Program-made: the position numbers and the translations under genes
Notes under the pieces: generated by a model
What the model saw: the letters and a program-made list of their open reading frames with translations, nothing else
What the model was told of the DNA's origin: nothing
Database searches by the model: none
In this document: positions 1 through 7,109 of the stretch, piece after piece
Layout: each line of letters begins with the position of its first letter
Numbering within the stretch: the stretch's first letter is position 1
NCBI GenBank assembly: GCA_029555925.1
Contig: JAKPQU010000411.1
Span: forward strand, 1-11,204
DNA: 11,204 nt
DNA from: Bacillota bacterium
GTDB taxonomy: Bacteria; Eremiobacterota; SpSt-956; JAKJGF01
Direction of reading: 5' to 3'

Positions 1-21
1 TTTAGATAGGCATGAAATCTT

Positions 22-699
22 CTATGCAAAGGAGTATAAAGCTCCAAGACCAAAGATATCAGCCCTGGTATCAACAGGCTTTAAACCATATTGTTCAGGT
101 GCCGAATAGCCGGGAGTTCCCATATATTTATTATGGAAAAATCCTTTGTCTAACATTCTTGAAAGTCCGTAATCAGTCAGTTTTATTTTGCCATCACCGG
201 TAAAAAGTATATTTTCAGGTTTGAGATCATAAAATATGACCGGCCCTGCGGCAGAATTATGAAGAGCAGCAAGGGCATCGCATATCTGAAGAGCCCAGTC
301 TTTAATTTTATCAAAAGGTATATCTCCACTATAGTCCTTTATAACCTGAGCCAGATTTATTCTGTCTGCATTCTCGGCTTCCGTAACAATATAGACCCTG
401 TATTTCAGGAATTCTTTTTCATCTTCCGTAAAGATATCAAATACAGGGCTCAGGTTTTCATGACTTATATTAATAATATACTTGATTCTTTCTTCAAAAA
501 CTTCTATAATTTCTTTCCTGAATTTATCATCAGATATGGAAAATACAAGCTCCCTTATTAATACATTCTTTTCAGGATTATAAATATCAAAGGCTATATA
601 CTTAAGATCATTTTCTTCACTTTCATTTGATAAAACCTGAATAATTTTATATTTGTCTCCCAGAATTGTGTCTTTAGATAATCGTGTAGTTTCTCTCAT
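22..699 (-). CDS. Degenerate Ser/Thr protein kinase domain, truncated
   Basis: This is a Hanks-type kinase domain of 225 residues. Visible landmarks, counted from the ATG at 699, are the catalytic-loop motif YDLKPENI (Asp158, Asn163), the metal-binding DYG in place of DFG (176-178), an activation segment ending GTPGYSAPEQYG, and the subdomain IX motif DTRADIFGLGAL. Several features are abnormal: the Gly-rich loop is not recognisable (around residues 22-38), the VAIK lysine position reads VLIREL (Arg49), and the HRD arginine is Tyr. The frame stops right after subdomain IX, so subdomains X and XI are missing. A shifted frame stays open to the window edge, so a frameshift or decayed gene is possible. 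A GTG at 717 is in frame, but its AAAGGA is only about 2 nt away; the ATG at 699 has AAGGTG 6 nt upstream and is preferred. It lies downstream of the four-cysteine gene, probably co-transcribed. Kinase fold is confident; activity is doubtful. Confidence 0.8.
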   Translation of the reverse strand: MRETTRLSKDTILGDKYKIIQVLSNESEENDLKYIAFDIYNPEKNVLIRELVFSISDDKFRKEIIEVFEERIKYIINISHENLSPVFDIFTEDEKEFLKYRVYIVTEAENADRINLAQVIKDYSGDIPFDKIKDWALQICDALAALHNSAAGPVIFYDLKPENILFTGDGKIKLTDYGLSRMLDKGFFHNKYMGTPGYSAPEQYGLKPVDTRADIFGLGALYSFA

Positions 700-740
700 A
701 AGTTTCACCTTTTCCACATCCTTTTCAGTTAAAATTTAAA

Positions 741-968
741 TTATTCATTCTCTGTATAATCAATGCAACGCCAGATGCCGCCTTCCGCTCCGGCAAAAAC
801 ACAGGTATTACTTTTTATGCAGATAGAACATAAACCTTCGGTATAGTCTCTTACTTCACCGGTAAGAGGAACAATAGTAAGTTCGTTTTTTCTTACGTGA
901 CTATAGTTATCACAGGAAGGAAGATAAAGATATGCATCCTCATAACCATACTCCCTGATCTTTAACAT
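741..968 (-). CDS. Small four-cysteine (Cx2Cx5Cx11C) hypothetical protein
   Basis: This 75-residue protein has a conserved-looking C-terminal half, GLCSIC...NTC...EGGIWRCIDY, in which four cysteines are spaced Cx2Cx5Cx11C, with a fifth cysteine near residue 19. That layout suggests a metal site (zinc or Fe-S). I recall short proteins with a similar CxxC...C...GGVWHC pattern in several uncultured or deltaproteobacterial-type genomes, but know of no established function. It has no signal peptide or membrane segment, so it should be cytoplasmic. The ATG at 968 is well placed behind AAAGGAG (7-nt spacing). It ends about 40 nt before the kinase ATG with no visible terminator, so the two are likely co-transcribed. 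The four-cysteine centre is direct observation; metal binding is inference. Confidence 0.75.
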   Translation of the reverse strand: MLKIREYGYEDAYLYLPSCDNYSHVRKNELTIVPLTGEVRDYTEGLCSICIKSNTCVFAGAEGGIWRCIDYTENE

Positions 969-991
969 AGAATTTCTCCTTTATCACGAAG

Positions 992-997
992 ATTATA
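992..997 (-). promoter_or_regulatory. Candidate -10 box for the four-cysteine and kinase genes
   Basis: Read on the minus strand this is a perfect TATAAT, about 23 nt upstream of the ATG at 968 with the ribosome site in between. No good -35 hexamer sits at 16-18 nt; the closest match, TTGGAA, is at a 14-nt spacing. It could be a weak or activator-dependent promoter, or chance in AT-rich DNA. Confidence 0.4.
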
Positions 998-1240
998 CCT
1001 GTTTACTGAAGTTCCAATTAGTAAATAGCAAGTTCTGTACCAACAGGAATTTTAACGGTATGGAGGGTGTAATATTCTCTTTACAGCATAAGCAATTGAA
1101 TAGGAAATAAAAAATTTTAAGGAGAAAAAAAATCATTCAAAAAAGCCAATTTTTTTCGGGGAAATATACCTCGGTGGGGAAAAATTACCCGATTTTTTCA
1201 ATTATTCATTTTAGAGAGTGTAATGGGTGATACTATAATC
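998..1240. other. Intergenic stretch without a gene
   Basis: This lies between the four-cysteine gene and the heptamer array downstream of the response regulator. I see no coding frame, tRNA or rRNA. It contains A-runs and T-runs, two loosely similar G-rich stretches around 1157-1180, and TTTTAGAGAGTG (1209-1220), which recurs at 8422-8433. CTATAATC, ending at 1240, directly precedes the array. Confidence 0.6.
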
Positions 1241-1352
1241 GTGACGCGTAACGCGTAACGCGTGACGGGTGGTTCGTGATGCGTGGTGCGTAATGCGTAA
1301 TGCGTATCCACTCACTTTTCACTTTTCACGACTCACGACTCACTATTCATCA
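1241..1352. repeat. Mirrored heptamer array (GTGA family)
   Basis: Ten heptamers of the form GTRAYGC or degenerate versions (GTGACGC, GTAACGC, GTGATGC, GTAATGC) start at 1241, 1248, 1255 and so on to 1304. Immediately after, the complementary form takes over, with TCAC at 1312, 1319, 1326, 1333 and 1340. The 7-nt phase is unbroken apart from a 1-nt offset at the switch. The right end overlaps the TAG stop of the response regulator gene (1343-1345). The inverted arrangement could form an imperfect hairpin in the transcript. Confidence 0.9.
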
Positions 1353-2683
1353 TCAAGCTTAAATTTTTTCAATTTTTCTCTGAGAGTTTTTCTGTCAATG
1401 CCCAGTATCTCTGCAGCCTGTGTTTTATTTCCTCCCACACTTGCCAGAACATTGGATATATATTCCAGTTCCACTTCTGCAAGAGGTCTATCAAAGCCAG
1501 ACGTTCTCAGTGCTGAAAAGCGCATAAGAGAAGGTAAATCAGGGACTTCTATTAAATCTCCGTCTGTCATAACGACAAGGCGATTGATTACATTCTCAAG
1601 TTCCCTTATATTTCCCGGCCAGTGATAGTTCTTAATAACCTGAAGGGCATTATCCGAGAAGGCCGGTACCGGTTTACCTGTTTCTCTGGCAAACTTTGCG
1701 GCAAAATGATATGTTAATAATACAATATCTTCTCCTCTTTCGCGAAGTGGCGGGAGATCAATAGTAATAACATTCAGGCGAAAATATAAATCTTCACGGA
1801 AGATACCTTTTTTAACGAGTATCTGAAGATCTTTATTTGTTGCTGCAAGAACCCTTACATCCACTTTTCTTGTTTTTGAAGACCCGACCATACAGACTTC
1901 TTTTTCCTGGAGAACACGAAGCAGTTTTGCCTGCATGGCAAGACCTGTATCACTTATTTCATCAAGAAATATAGTTCCTCCGTCAGCAGTCTGAAAAAAA
2001 CCTGCTCGTGTTTCTGTAGCACCGGTAAAAGAGCCTTTTACATGTCCGAAAAGCTCACTTTCAAGTAAACCTTCAGGTATACCGCCACAGTTTACAGGGA
2101 CAAAAGGAGAAGATGCACGGGCGCCGGTATAATGTATTGCTCTGGCAACAAGTTCTTTTCCTGTCCCGCTTTCACCGGAAATAAGAACAGTAGCAGATGT
2201 CGAAGAAGCTTTCTCTATATCGGAAAAAACCTTTTTAATAACTGTAGACTGACCTATTATACCGTAAGGAGCAGGTGGAATATCATTTAATTTATTTCTG
2301 GCTCTCCTGAGTATGAGTTTATCCATTACCCGTCTTACAGCAGAAAAAAGTTCATCCGATGTAAAAGGTTTGGCAAGATATTCTTCTGCACCAATTTTTA
2401 CGGCTTCGACAGCACTTTCAATAGATGCATAACCGGTAATCATCATAATTTCCGTATCTTTAAAATTTTCCCTTACATGCCTTACGAGATCCATACCGCT
2501 TACCTTTGGCATTCGAAGATCTGTGATTACAAGGTCAACCATCATGGTTTCAAGAATCTTAATGGCCTCCCCCACTTCTGAAGCAGTAAACACTTCATAT
2601 CCCTGAGAGATAAGATTTCTCTGGAGAACCTCGAGTGTATTAATCGAATCATCAACAAGTAAGATTCGTTTTTTTTCAGACAC
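1343..2683 (-). CDS. NtrC-family sigma-54-dependent response regulator
   Basis: This cytoplasmic transcriptional activator receives phosphate from a sensor kinase and drives sigma-54 RNA polymerase by ATP hydrolysis. Numbered from the ATG at 2710: a receiver domain (about 14-130) with acidic pair Asp20-Asp21, phospho-acceptor Asp64 in TDLRMP, Thr92 and Lys114; a linker; an AAA+ domain with Walker A GESGTGKE (179-186), the sigma-54 contact loop GSFTGA (226-231), Walker B TIFLDE (to 251) and arginine-finger region FREDLYFR; and a Fis-type helix-turn-helix (about 415-450). I prefer the GTG at 2683 (codon 10), which has GGAAGGTG at 9 nt and yields the usual MSEKKRILLVDD beginning; the ATG at 2710 sits in repeat-like sequence with no ribosome site. 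It follows the histidine kinase gene on the same strand, its likely partner. All catalytic motifs look intact. Confidence 0.95.
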   Translation of the reverse strand: MSEKKRILLVDDSINTLEVLQRNLISQGYEVFTASEVGEAIKILETMMVDLVITDLRMPKVSGMDLVRHVRENFKDTEIMMITGYASIESAVEAVKIGAEEYLAKPFTSDELFSAVRRVMDKLILRRARNKLNDIPPAPYGIIGQSTVIKKVFSDIEKASSTSATVLISGESGTGKELVARAIHYTGARASSPFVPVNCGGIPEGLLESELFGHVKGSFTGATETRAGFFQTADGGTIFLDEISDTGLAMQAKLLRVLQEKEVCMVGSSKTRKVDVRVLAATNKDLQILVKKGIFREDLYFRLNVITIDLPPLRERGEDIVLLTYHFAAKFARETGKPVPAFSDNALQVIKNYHWPGNIRELENVINRLVVMTDGDLIEVPDLPSLMRFSALRTSGFDRPLAEVELEYISNVLASVGGNKTQAAEILGIDRKTLREKLKKFKLDDE

Positions 2684-2692
2684 TTTATTACA

Positions 2693-2700
2693 CACCTTCC
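2693..2700 (-). promoter_or_regulatory. Ribosome binding site deciding the GTG start
   Basis: On the minus strand this reads GGAAGGTG, with 9 nt between it and the GTG at 2683. It lies inside the longer frame that begins at 2710, and argues for the shorter product. Confidence 0.55.
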
Positions 2701-2708
2701 CTGTGTTC

Positions 2709-2729
2709 ATGACGTGTTATGCGTCACAT
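2709..2729. repeat. Degenerate GTGA-family heptamer remnant
   Basis: Three phased heptamers, ATGACGT, GTTATGC and GTCACAT, resemble decayed versions of the GTRAYGC repeats. They overlap the ATG at 2710. Confidence 0.5.
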
Positions 2730-2750
2730 TACAATTTGAAATCAGATTCC

Positions 2751-2813
2751 GGGTTTCAGGTTTTGGGTTTTAAGCTTCCTGACCCAACACCCATAACCCA
2801 ACATCAATGACCC
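2751..2813. repeat. Mirrored heptamer array of a second family (GGGT)
   Basis: GGGTTTC, AGGTTTT and GGGTTTT occupy 2751-2771. After a short centre containing AAGCTT, the complementary form appears as ACCC at 2782, 2789, 2796 and 2810, all in 7-nt phase (2803 reads ATCA). The mirrored design matches the GTGA arrays but with a different core. It lies between the histidine kinase and response regulator genes and could form a hairpin in their shared transcript. Confidence 0.75.
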
Positions 2814-2875
2814 TTAAAACCAGATTTTACACCATTAAAAATGAAAATTCCTATACCTTCAAGTTATTTCCTCCC

Positions 2876-2889
2876 GTGACGCGTCACGC
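2876..2889. repeat. Heptamer pair forming a palindrome at the kinase stop codon
   Basis: GTGACGC and GTCACGC are joined; the first 12 bases (2876-2887) are a perfect palindrome. The TGA stop of the histidine kinase gene (2884-2886 on the minus strand) lies inside it. Confidence 0.7.
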
Positions 2890-4611
2890 CAGAGGTATCC
2901 GTATTTCAAACCTTGTTCCTTTACCCTCTTTACTTTCAAGTTTAATATCTCCTCCATGGGATGACACTATGCCATGTACTACAGCAAGCCCAAGACCTGT
3001 TCCCTGATTAACATCTTTTGTAGTAAAGAAAGGATTGAATATATGTTTTTTAGTTTCCTCTGTCATACCTTTTCCGGTATCCTCTACAATAAGAAAAAGA
3101 CAATTTTCGGATGAACAGGTTTTTATTTCAAGTCTTCCGCCGTCTGGCATAGCATGAATGGCATTGGTCACAAGATTAATAAGAACCTGTGTCATCTGAG
3201 ACGGGTCTGCAGTAACAGAAGGAAGAGAGTCTGATAGATTAATTATCACTTCTATACCGGACTGCTCGCATTTTCCTTCGAAAAAATAGAGGCTGTCTTT
3301 AATTATATTATTAATATTCAGAGTAACCTTATTTGAAGGTACCTGCCTTGCAAAGAGGAGCAATTTTTTTACTATTTCTCTGGCATAAAGAGAAGATTTT
3401 TCTATTTTTTCAAGATCAGATACTGTCTGTTCAGGAAGTGAAGGACACTGTTTTGCAAGCTGGGCGAAACCAAGTATATTTCCCAGTGGTTCATTTAATT
3501 CATGGGCTATACCTGAAGCAAATTTTCCTATAGTTGCAAGCCTGTCTGCATGTCTTATCTGTTCACTGGAAGCATCAACTCTTACAAGCATGCTATCTAT
3601 GGTACAGGCCAGAGAAGCGATTTCGTCTTCTCCGGGAAGCAATTTTCTTAAAGAAAGATCCTTTATAAGACCTATATTATCAACACTGTTACTCAGTAGA
3701 TAAAGACGGGAAAGAACTATCATATCAAGGAGCATCATATTTACCACACCGATTACAATGGCAACTATCAGAAAGGAGAGTATAAAATAATAGAGACTCC
3801 TCTTTCCTTCAAGATAAATTTCTCTTATCATATCTACCTTTAATATAAGAGCAGAATTTCCATAGATATCTTTTAACACAATATAACCTGCAGTATAATC
3901 TTTATTAAGGGGTCTTATAAAAATACCTGTTTCTTTCAGGAAATATTCCTTTACCAGCCGGACATCATCAGGCAGATCAATGGCACTGAATTTATATATG
4001 TTAATGGAAAGAGACGTAATCTCCCTGAGTCTGTTAATCTCTGATTCATCAATAAATCTGCCCATAATCAATGTACCTCTCGAAGGCCCTTTCCATTCAT
4101 TTGTAAGAATGGGACGGGATGCGACAATCATAGGTTTCCCCTGAAACATAATAATACCTACGACACTGCTGGTCGTACTCTGATGATTTAAAAGGGGAGA
4201 ATTATGCAGAAAGTCATTCAAATTTTCAGTAACAGGTATCTCTTTACCGGCTGCAAGATCAACTGCTTTATAACAAACCACTTTCCCTGAAGAATCAGTA
4301 AAAATTACAATATTGACCCTTAAATTTACAAGAGTGGTATTCTGAAGATTGGCTTCAGAATAGGATTTATTCAAATCTCTAACAAAATTATAGGTATCAT
4401 CCCATGGAGCCCAGTCTCCTGTAATGGCAGCAAGAGATAAATACTCATCCTGCAATGCATTTACGGCTCTTTCTACATTTCTTGTGACAATTTTCTTTTC
4501 TAAATCAATAAATCCTCCCAGGAGTATTACTCTGGAAATAATATAAAGTAATATAATTAAACATATAAATGTAATAATTATGACAATAAGTGTTTTCTTA
4601 CGTATATTCAT
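2884..4611 (-). CDS. Membrane sensor histidine kinase with CHASE4-like domain
   Basis: This 575-residue inner-membrane kinase has a first membrane helix at about 7-32, a periplasmic sensor region (about 33-270) with a CHASE4-like signature (DWAPWDDTY at 66-74, then a TDSSGKVV stretch), a second helix at about 273-297, a HAMP-like linker, a dimerisation domain with phospho-acceptor His370 in IAHELNEPLGNIL, and an ATPase domain with N-box NLVTNAIHAM (479-488), G1 DTGKG (511-515), FNPFFTTK and G2 GTGLGL (537-542). All catalytic boxes are intact. The H-box with ELNEPL is of the NtrB-like class that usually pairs with NtrC regulators, matching the gene 200 nt downstream. The ligand is unknown. The ATG at 4611 is the only reasonable start before the first helix, yet nothing upstream resembles a ribosome site: an AT-rich gap and then heptamers. 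Confidence 0.95.
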   Translation of the reverse strand: MNIRKKTLIVIIITFICLIILLYIISRVILLGGFIDLEKKIVTRNVERAVNALQDEYLSLAAITGDWAPWDDTYNFVRDLNKSYSEANLQNTTLVNLRVNIVIFTDSSGKVVCYKAVDLAAGKEIPVTENLNDFLHNSPLLNHQSTTSSVVGIIMFQGKPMIVASRPILTNEWKGPSRGTLIMGRFIDESEINRLREITSLSINIYKFSAIDLPDDVRLVKEYFLKETGIFIRPLNKDYTAGYIVLKDIYGNSALILKVDMIREIYLEGKRSLYYFILSFLIVAIVIGVVNMMLLDMIVLSRLYLLSNSVDNIGLIKDLSLRKLLPGEDEIASLACTIDSMLVRVDASSEQIRHADRLATIGKFASGIAHELNEPLGNILGFAQLAKQCPSLPEQTVSDLEKIEKSSLYAREIVKKLLLFARQVPSNKVTLNINNIIKDSLYFFEGKCEQSGIEVIINLSDSLPSVTADPSQMTQVLINLVTNAIHAMPDGGRLEIKTCSSENCLFLIVEDTGKGMTEETKKHIFNPFFTTKDVNQGTGLGLAVVHGIVSSHGGDIKLESKEGKGTRFEIRIPLA

Positions 4612-4619
4612 AATAATTC

Positions 4620-4810
4620 GTGACGCGTAACGCGTGACGCTAGGATTTATTTTAATATAGTTATTTTCATAACTCTATCTACAATAATAAGTCGTAATGC
4701 GTGATGCGTAATGCGAAGGGATTATAGTTAGTTTCATAACTATCCATAAATAATGACCTCGTAATGCGTAAAGCGTAATGCGCAGGGATTACACCCGTCA
4801 CGCGTCACGA
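4620..4810. repeat. Three repeats of heptamer triplet plus 19-bp element
   Basis: Heptamer triplets lie at 4620-4640 (GTGACGC, GTAACGC, GTGACGC), 4694-4714 (GTAATGC, GTGATGC, GTAATGC) and 4761-4781 (GTAATGC, GTAAAGC, GTAATGC), each preceded by TC. After the first two comes a 19-bp element, at 4656-4674 and 4723-4741, and each is followed by exactly 19 nt before the next triplet. The second element holds a 7-bp stem, ATAGTTA/TAACTAT, around a 6-nt loop. The third triplet lacks the element and is followed instead by GTCACGC, GTCACGA (4797-4810) in the opposite orientation. The block fills most of the divergent gap between the histidine kinase and the hydrolase gene. Confidence 0.88.
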
Positions 4811-4853
4811 CTCTAATATATTATACGTCATGTTTCTTAAGTTATCAAATAAT

Positions 4854-4882
4854 TTGACATTAATAATTTAAAAATATATAAT
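4854..4882 (+). promoter_or_regulatory. Consensus sigma-70 promoter for the hydrolase gene
   Basis: TTGACA (4854-4859) and TATAAT (4877-4882) are both perfect and are separated by the ideal 17 nt. Transcription would begin near 4889, giving a leader of about 40 nt that ends in the ribosome site GAAAGAAGGG before the ATG at 4930. Confidence 0.85.
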
Positions 4883-4929
4883 ATTTATAAATATAAATAA
4901 ATATTCATACTGAAAGAAGGGCCAAATAA

Positions 4930-5571
4930 ATGGATAGCTTAAAGACAGCTTCGCCGTACAATCTTTCATATAATAACATCATAAATACGCAGATCGCTCA
5001 ACCTAAAGTTCCTTTTAAGTCCATTACTCCCCCTGACGGTCAGGAAACAACAGCACCCAAAGACAGCACCTTATCTAAAGAAGATTTGAAAAAAGCAAGA
5101 TTGAAGTCCCTTACAACTGCACAGGACAAGGTGATGAACAACAAAAGATTTAAACCACACGACGGGAAAACCTTCTGTAACGAAGGATTAAATTCTACGT
5201 TAAAACAACTTGGTGTTCCTGTGGAAGAAGCAGGAGTTGCCCATAAAAGCGGATGTGCTCTTACGGCAAATGTTATAGCAAAAAACCTGGCAGCTTCCGC
5301 AAAAGAAGAAAAAGGTTACTGGATTGAAGTAGATCCGAAAAAAGCCCAGGAATATGCAAATAACGGACTCCCTGTAGTGGGTACACAGGTAAATAAAAAA
5401 GGGCACGGACATGTATCAACAGTTCGTCCAGGTTATGAACCATCTGACGATCCTATGATAAATAATATAGGGGGAACTAATAAAGTAATGAGAGAGAGTA
5501 ATTCTTTTTCCAGTAAAGTTCCCGTGCATTATTATGTAGCAAGAAATGAAGCAAATAGTATAAATCTATAA
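4930..5571 (+). CDS. Putative NlpC/P60-like Cys/His hydrolase
   Basis: This 213-residue protein has a hydrophilic N-terminal arm (1-70) rich in Pro, Thr and Lys, followed by what looks like a papain-fold cysteine hydrolase: DGKTFCNEGLN with candidate nucleophile Cys83, then YANNGLPVVGTQ, then GHGHVSTVRPG with candidate base His161 (or His159), then NNIGGTN and a closing HYYVAR strand. This order resembles peptidoglycan amidases and peptidases of the NlpC/P60 group, where a GHGHV-V-PG strand is common. The family assignment rests on these motifs alone. No signal peptide or membrane helix is visible, so it would stay in the cytoplasm unless released by lysis or a secretion machine; phage lysin, injected effector and housekeeping roles all remain open. 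The start is secure: GAAAGAAGGG lies 8 nt before the ATG. It is transcribed from a perfect promoter and followed by a hairpin-forming array. Confidence 0.75.
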   Translation: MDSLKTASPYNLSYNNIINTQIAQPKVPFKSITPPDGQETTAPKDSTLSKEDLKKARLKSLTTAQDKVMNNKRFKPHDGKTFCNEGLNSTLKQLGVPVEEAGVAHKSGCALTANVIAKNLAASAKEEKGYWIEVDPKKAQEYANNGLPVVGTQVNKKGHGHVSTVRPGYEPSDDPMINNIGGTNKVMRESNSFSSKVPVHYYVARNEANSINL

Positions 5572-5574
5572 GAA

Positions 5575-5644
5575 GTAAAGGGTGAAGGGTGAAGAGTGAA
5601 AGACTATAATCTTTACTCTTCACCCTTTACCCTTTACCCTTCAC
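5575..5644. repeat. Mirrored heptamer array forming a long hairpin
   Basis: GTAAAGG, GTGAAGG, GTGAAGA and GTGAAAG (5575-5602) are followed by the centre ACTATAAT (5603-5610) and then complementary heptamers (CTTTACT, CTTCACC and similar) to 5644. Allowing G-U pairs and one bulge the arms pair over about 27 bp, a plausible terminator or processing hairpin for the hydrolase gene, though without a following T-run. The array ends on the base before the ATG of the radical SAM gene, leaving no room for a ribosome site. TATAAT at 5605-5610 could act as a -10 box, but no good -35 precedes it. Confidence 0.85.
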
Positions 5645-7006
5645 ATGAATAAAATATTAATTTTAACAGATGAATTTTTTAATACTATAAGTCCTGTTTC
5701 TTATTTAAACGGCTATCTTCACGAATCCGGTAAAAAAGCAGATGAATTTGTAATAGATGAACTTACTGATTTCAAAGAATTGTTTGCACTGGCCGAGAGT
5801 TATGAAATTATCGGTCTCAGCAGCTGGGGCCATGACAGGAAAGAAATTCTGGATTTATTATTTAACCTGAGAAAAAACGGGAAAACCACTGTCATAGGCG
5901 GCCCCGGCATAATAGAAGAACAAAAACATTTTACCCATACAGTATCAGGGCCAGGTGAATATTTTCTTCTTGACCTTTTAAATGGTAAAAAACTTCCTCC
6001 TTTTTACAGAGAAACTAAAGAGCCACCTTATAAATTTAAACTCACAGATTTTTCACTCATGAAATTGCCTTCAATGGATAACAATATATCAGTTTCCGTG
6101 AGAACTTTTGATGGATGTTACTGGGGAAAATGTTATTTCTGTACGTACAATCAAAATTATCCTAACAGCCTGACCGGCCTTGATGAAAAAAAAGCTTCTA
6201 TGATAAGTAATACTCTTGATGAGATAGTAAACAATATAAAAGAAATAAAAAGTCATATGGAAGTCACCTTCTATATGTCCCATGCTAGTATTAATGAAAA
6301 AAATCTTGACTACTTACTCGAAGCTATAAAAAAATCTGAGAAAAATTTCAAATGGGTAACCTTTATAAGACCTGAACCGTGGGTAATAAAATACCTGAAA
6401 GATATTCGCAACCTTAACGGAATACTGGATATAGGATATGAATTTATATGTAATAGAGATCTTATCAATAAAGGCTGTATTCCTGAACATGAAATTAGAG
6501 TGTCTCTGGAAGCATTCAAAGAACAGGTTCCTGTTAAAGGAAATTTCCTTTATTGTATACCGGAAGCAGAAGAGAGAGAACTAATAGAATGTGCTGTTAA
6601 TATAGGGAGAATAAGGCACTGTTTTTCTTCTTTCGTGCTGGGCCAGTTATTTATAGAAAAGGAAACAGAATTTTATAGAAAAAAAGAAGATTTTCATATT
6701 ATATGCCATGATGACATAATTGATTATGGAAGATCCGCCGGCGAAAATTATATGCCTCATTTTGAAGACTATTCGGGTTTCCGTACTGTAAAAGACTACA
6801 ACCTATTTATAGAACATAATAAAAAATTTGCCATGGCTGTAGCGGAAATTATGGAGACAGAAATTTCCTCCTGGGAAGATCCGATTGATATAGAAGTAGT
6901 ACTCCCCCCTCTGGATAAAGAAAAAGTCTATAAGATTCTGACTGAATATTTTGACGATAAAGATTTTATAAAAAAATCTATTGATAGTTCCTGGCGTATC
7001 TCTTAA
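5645..7006 (+). CDS. B12-binding-type radical SAM protein, 3' end altered
   Basis: This 453-residue protein has an N-terminal Rossmann-like region (about 1-115) resembling the B12-binding domain of class B radical SAM enzymes: YEIIGLSSWG, TTVIGGPG (81-88) and SGPGEYF (101-107). The DxHxxG cobalamin-ligand motif is absent. The radical SAM core follows, with cluster motif GCYWGKCYFC (Cys158, Cys163, Cys166), a Cx4Cx2C spacing rather than the standard Cx3Cx2C; I recall similar GCxWgxCxFC motifs in some B12-type and RiPP-associated members. Cluster binding and SAM cleavage are expected; the substrate cannot be read. The ATG at 5645 abuts a heptamer array and has no Shine-Dalgarno. The stop is new: an 88-bp tandem duplication places TAA after ...SWRIS, and the second copy shows the older end, ...SWRIS followed by SGQSKNSE and a stop at 7116-7118, giving 461 residues. 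Losing eight C-terminal residues is probably tolerated. Confidence 0.9.
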   Translation: MNKILILTDEFFNTISPVSYLNGYLHESGKKADEFVIDELTDFKELFALAESYEIIGLSSWGHDRKEILDLLFNLRKNGKTTVIGGPGIIEEQKHFTHTVSGPGEYFLLDLLNGKKLPPFYRETKEPPYKFKLTDFSLMKLPSMDNNISVSVRTFDGCYWGKCYFCTYNQNYPNSLTGLDEKKASMISNTLDEIVNNIKEIKSHMEVTFYMSHASINEKNLDYLLEAIKKSEKNFKWVTFIRPEPWVIKYLKDIRNLNGILDIGYEFICNRDLINKGCIPEHEIRVSLEAFKEQVPVKGNFLYCIPEAEERELIECAVNIGRIRHCFSSFVLGQLFIEKETEFYRKKEDFHIICHDDIIDYGRSAGENYMPHFEDYSGFRTVKDYNLFIEHNKKFAMAVAEIMETEISSWEDPIDIEVVLPPLDKEKVYKILTEYFDDKDFIKKSIDSSWRIS

Positions 7007-7091
7007 GGAAAAAATCTATAAGATTCTGACTGAATATTTTGACGATAAAGATTTTATAAAAAAATCTATTGATAGTTCCTGGCGTATCTCT
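6916..7091 (+). repeat. 88-bp tandem duplication over the radical SAM 3' end
   Basis: 6916-7003 is repeated as 7004-7091 with two differences (6919 A versus 7007 G; 6926 G versus 7014 A). The unit is not a multiple of three, so the second copy lies in another frame, and the TAA at 7004-7006 arises exactly at the junction. The near identity outside a reading frame points to a recent event. Confidence 0.95.
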
Positions 7092-7109
7092 TCTGGGCAA
7101 AGCAAAAAC

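Noticed and set aside
1241..1345. CRISPR array
   Set aside because: Repeats are 7 nt with no unique spacers and no cas genes nearby.
1269..1625. Plus-strand frame reading out of the heptamer array
   Set aside because: It is antisense to the intact response regulator, and its start is repeat sequence.
4620..4810. Replication origin iterons
   Set aside because: Repeats are short and spread across many gaps, with no replication gene or DnaA boxes recognised nearby.
6916..7091. Insertion-sequence footprint
   Set aside because: A simple direct tandem duplication of coding sequence, without terminal inverted repeats or a transposase.
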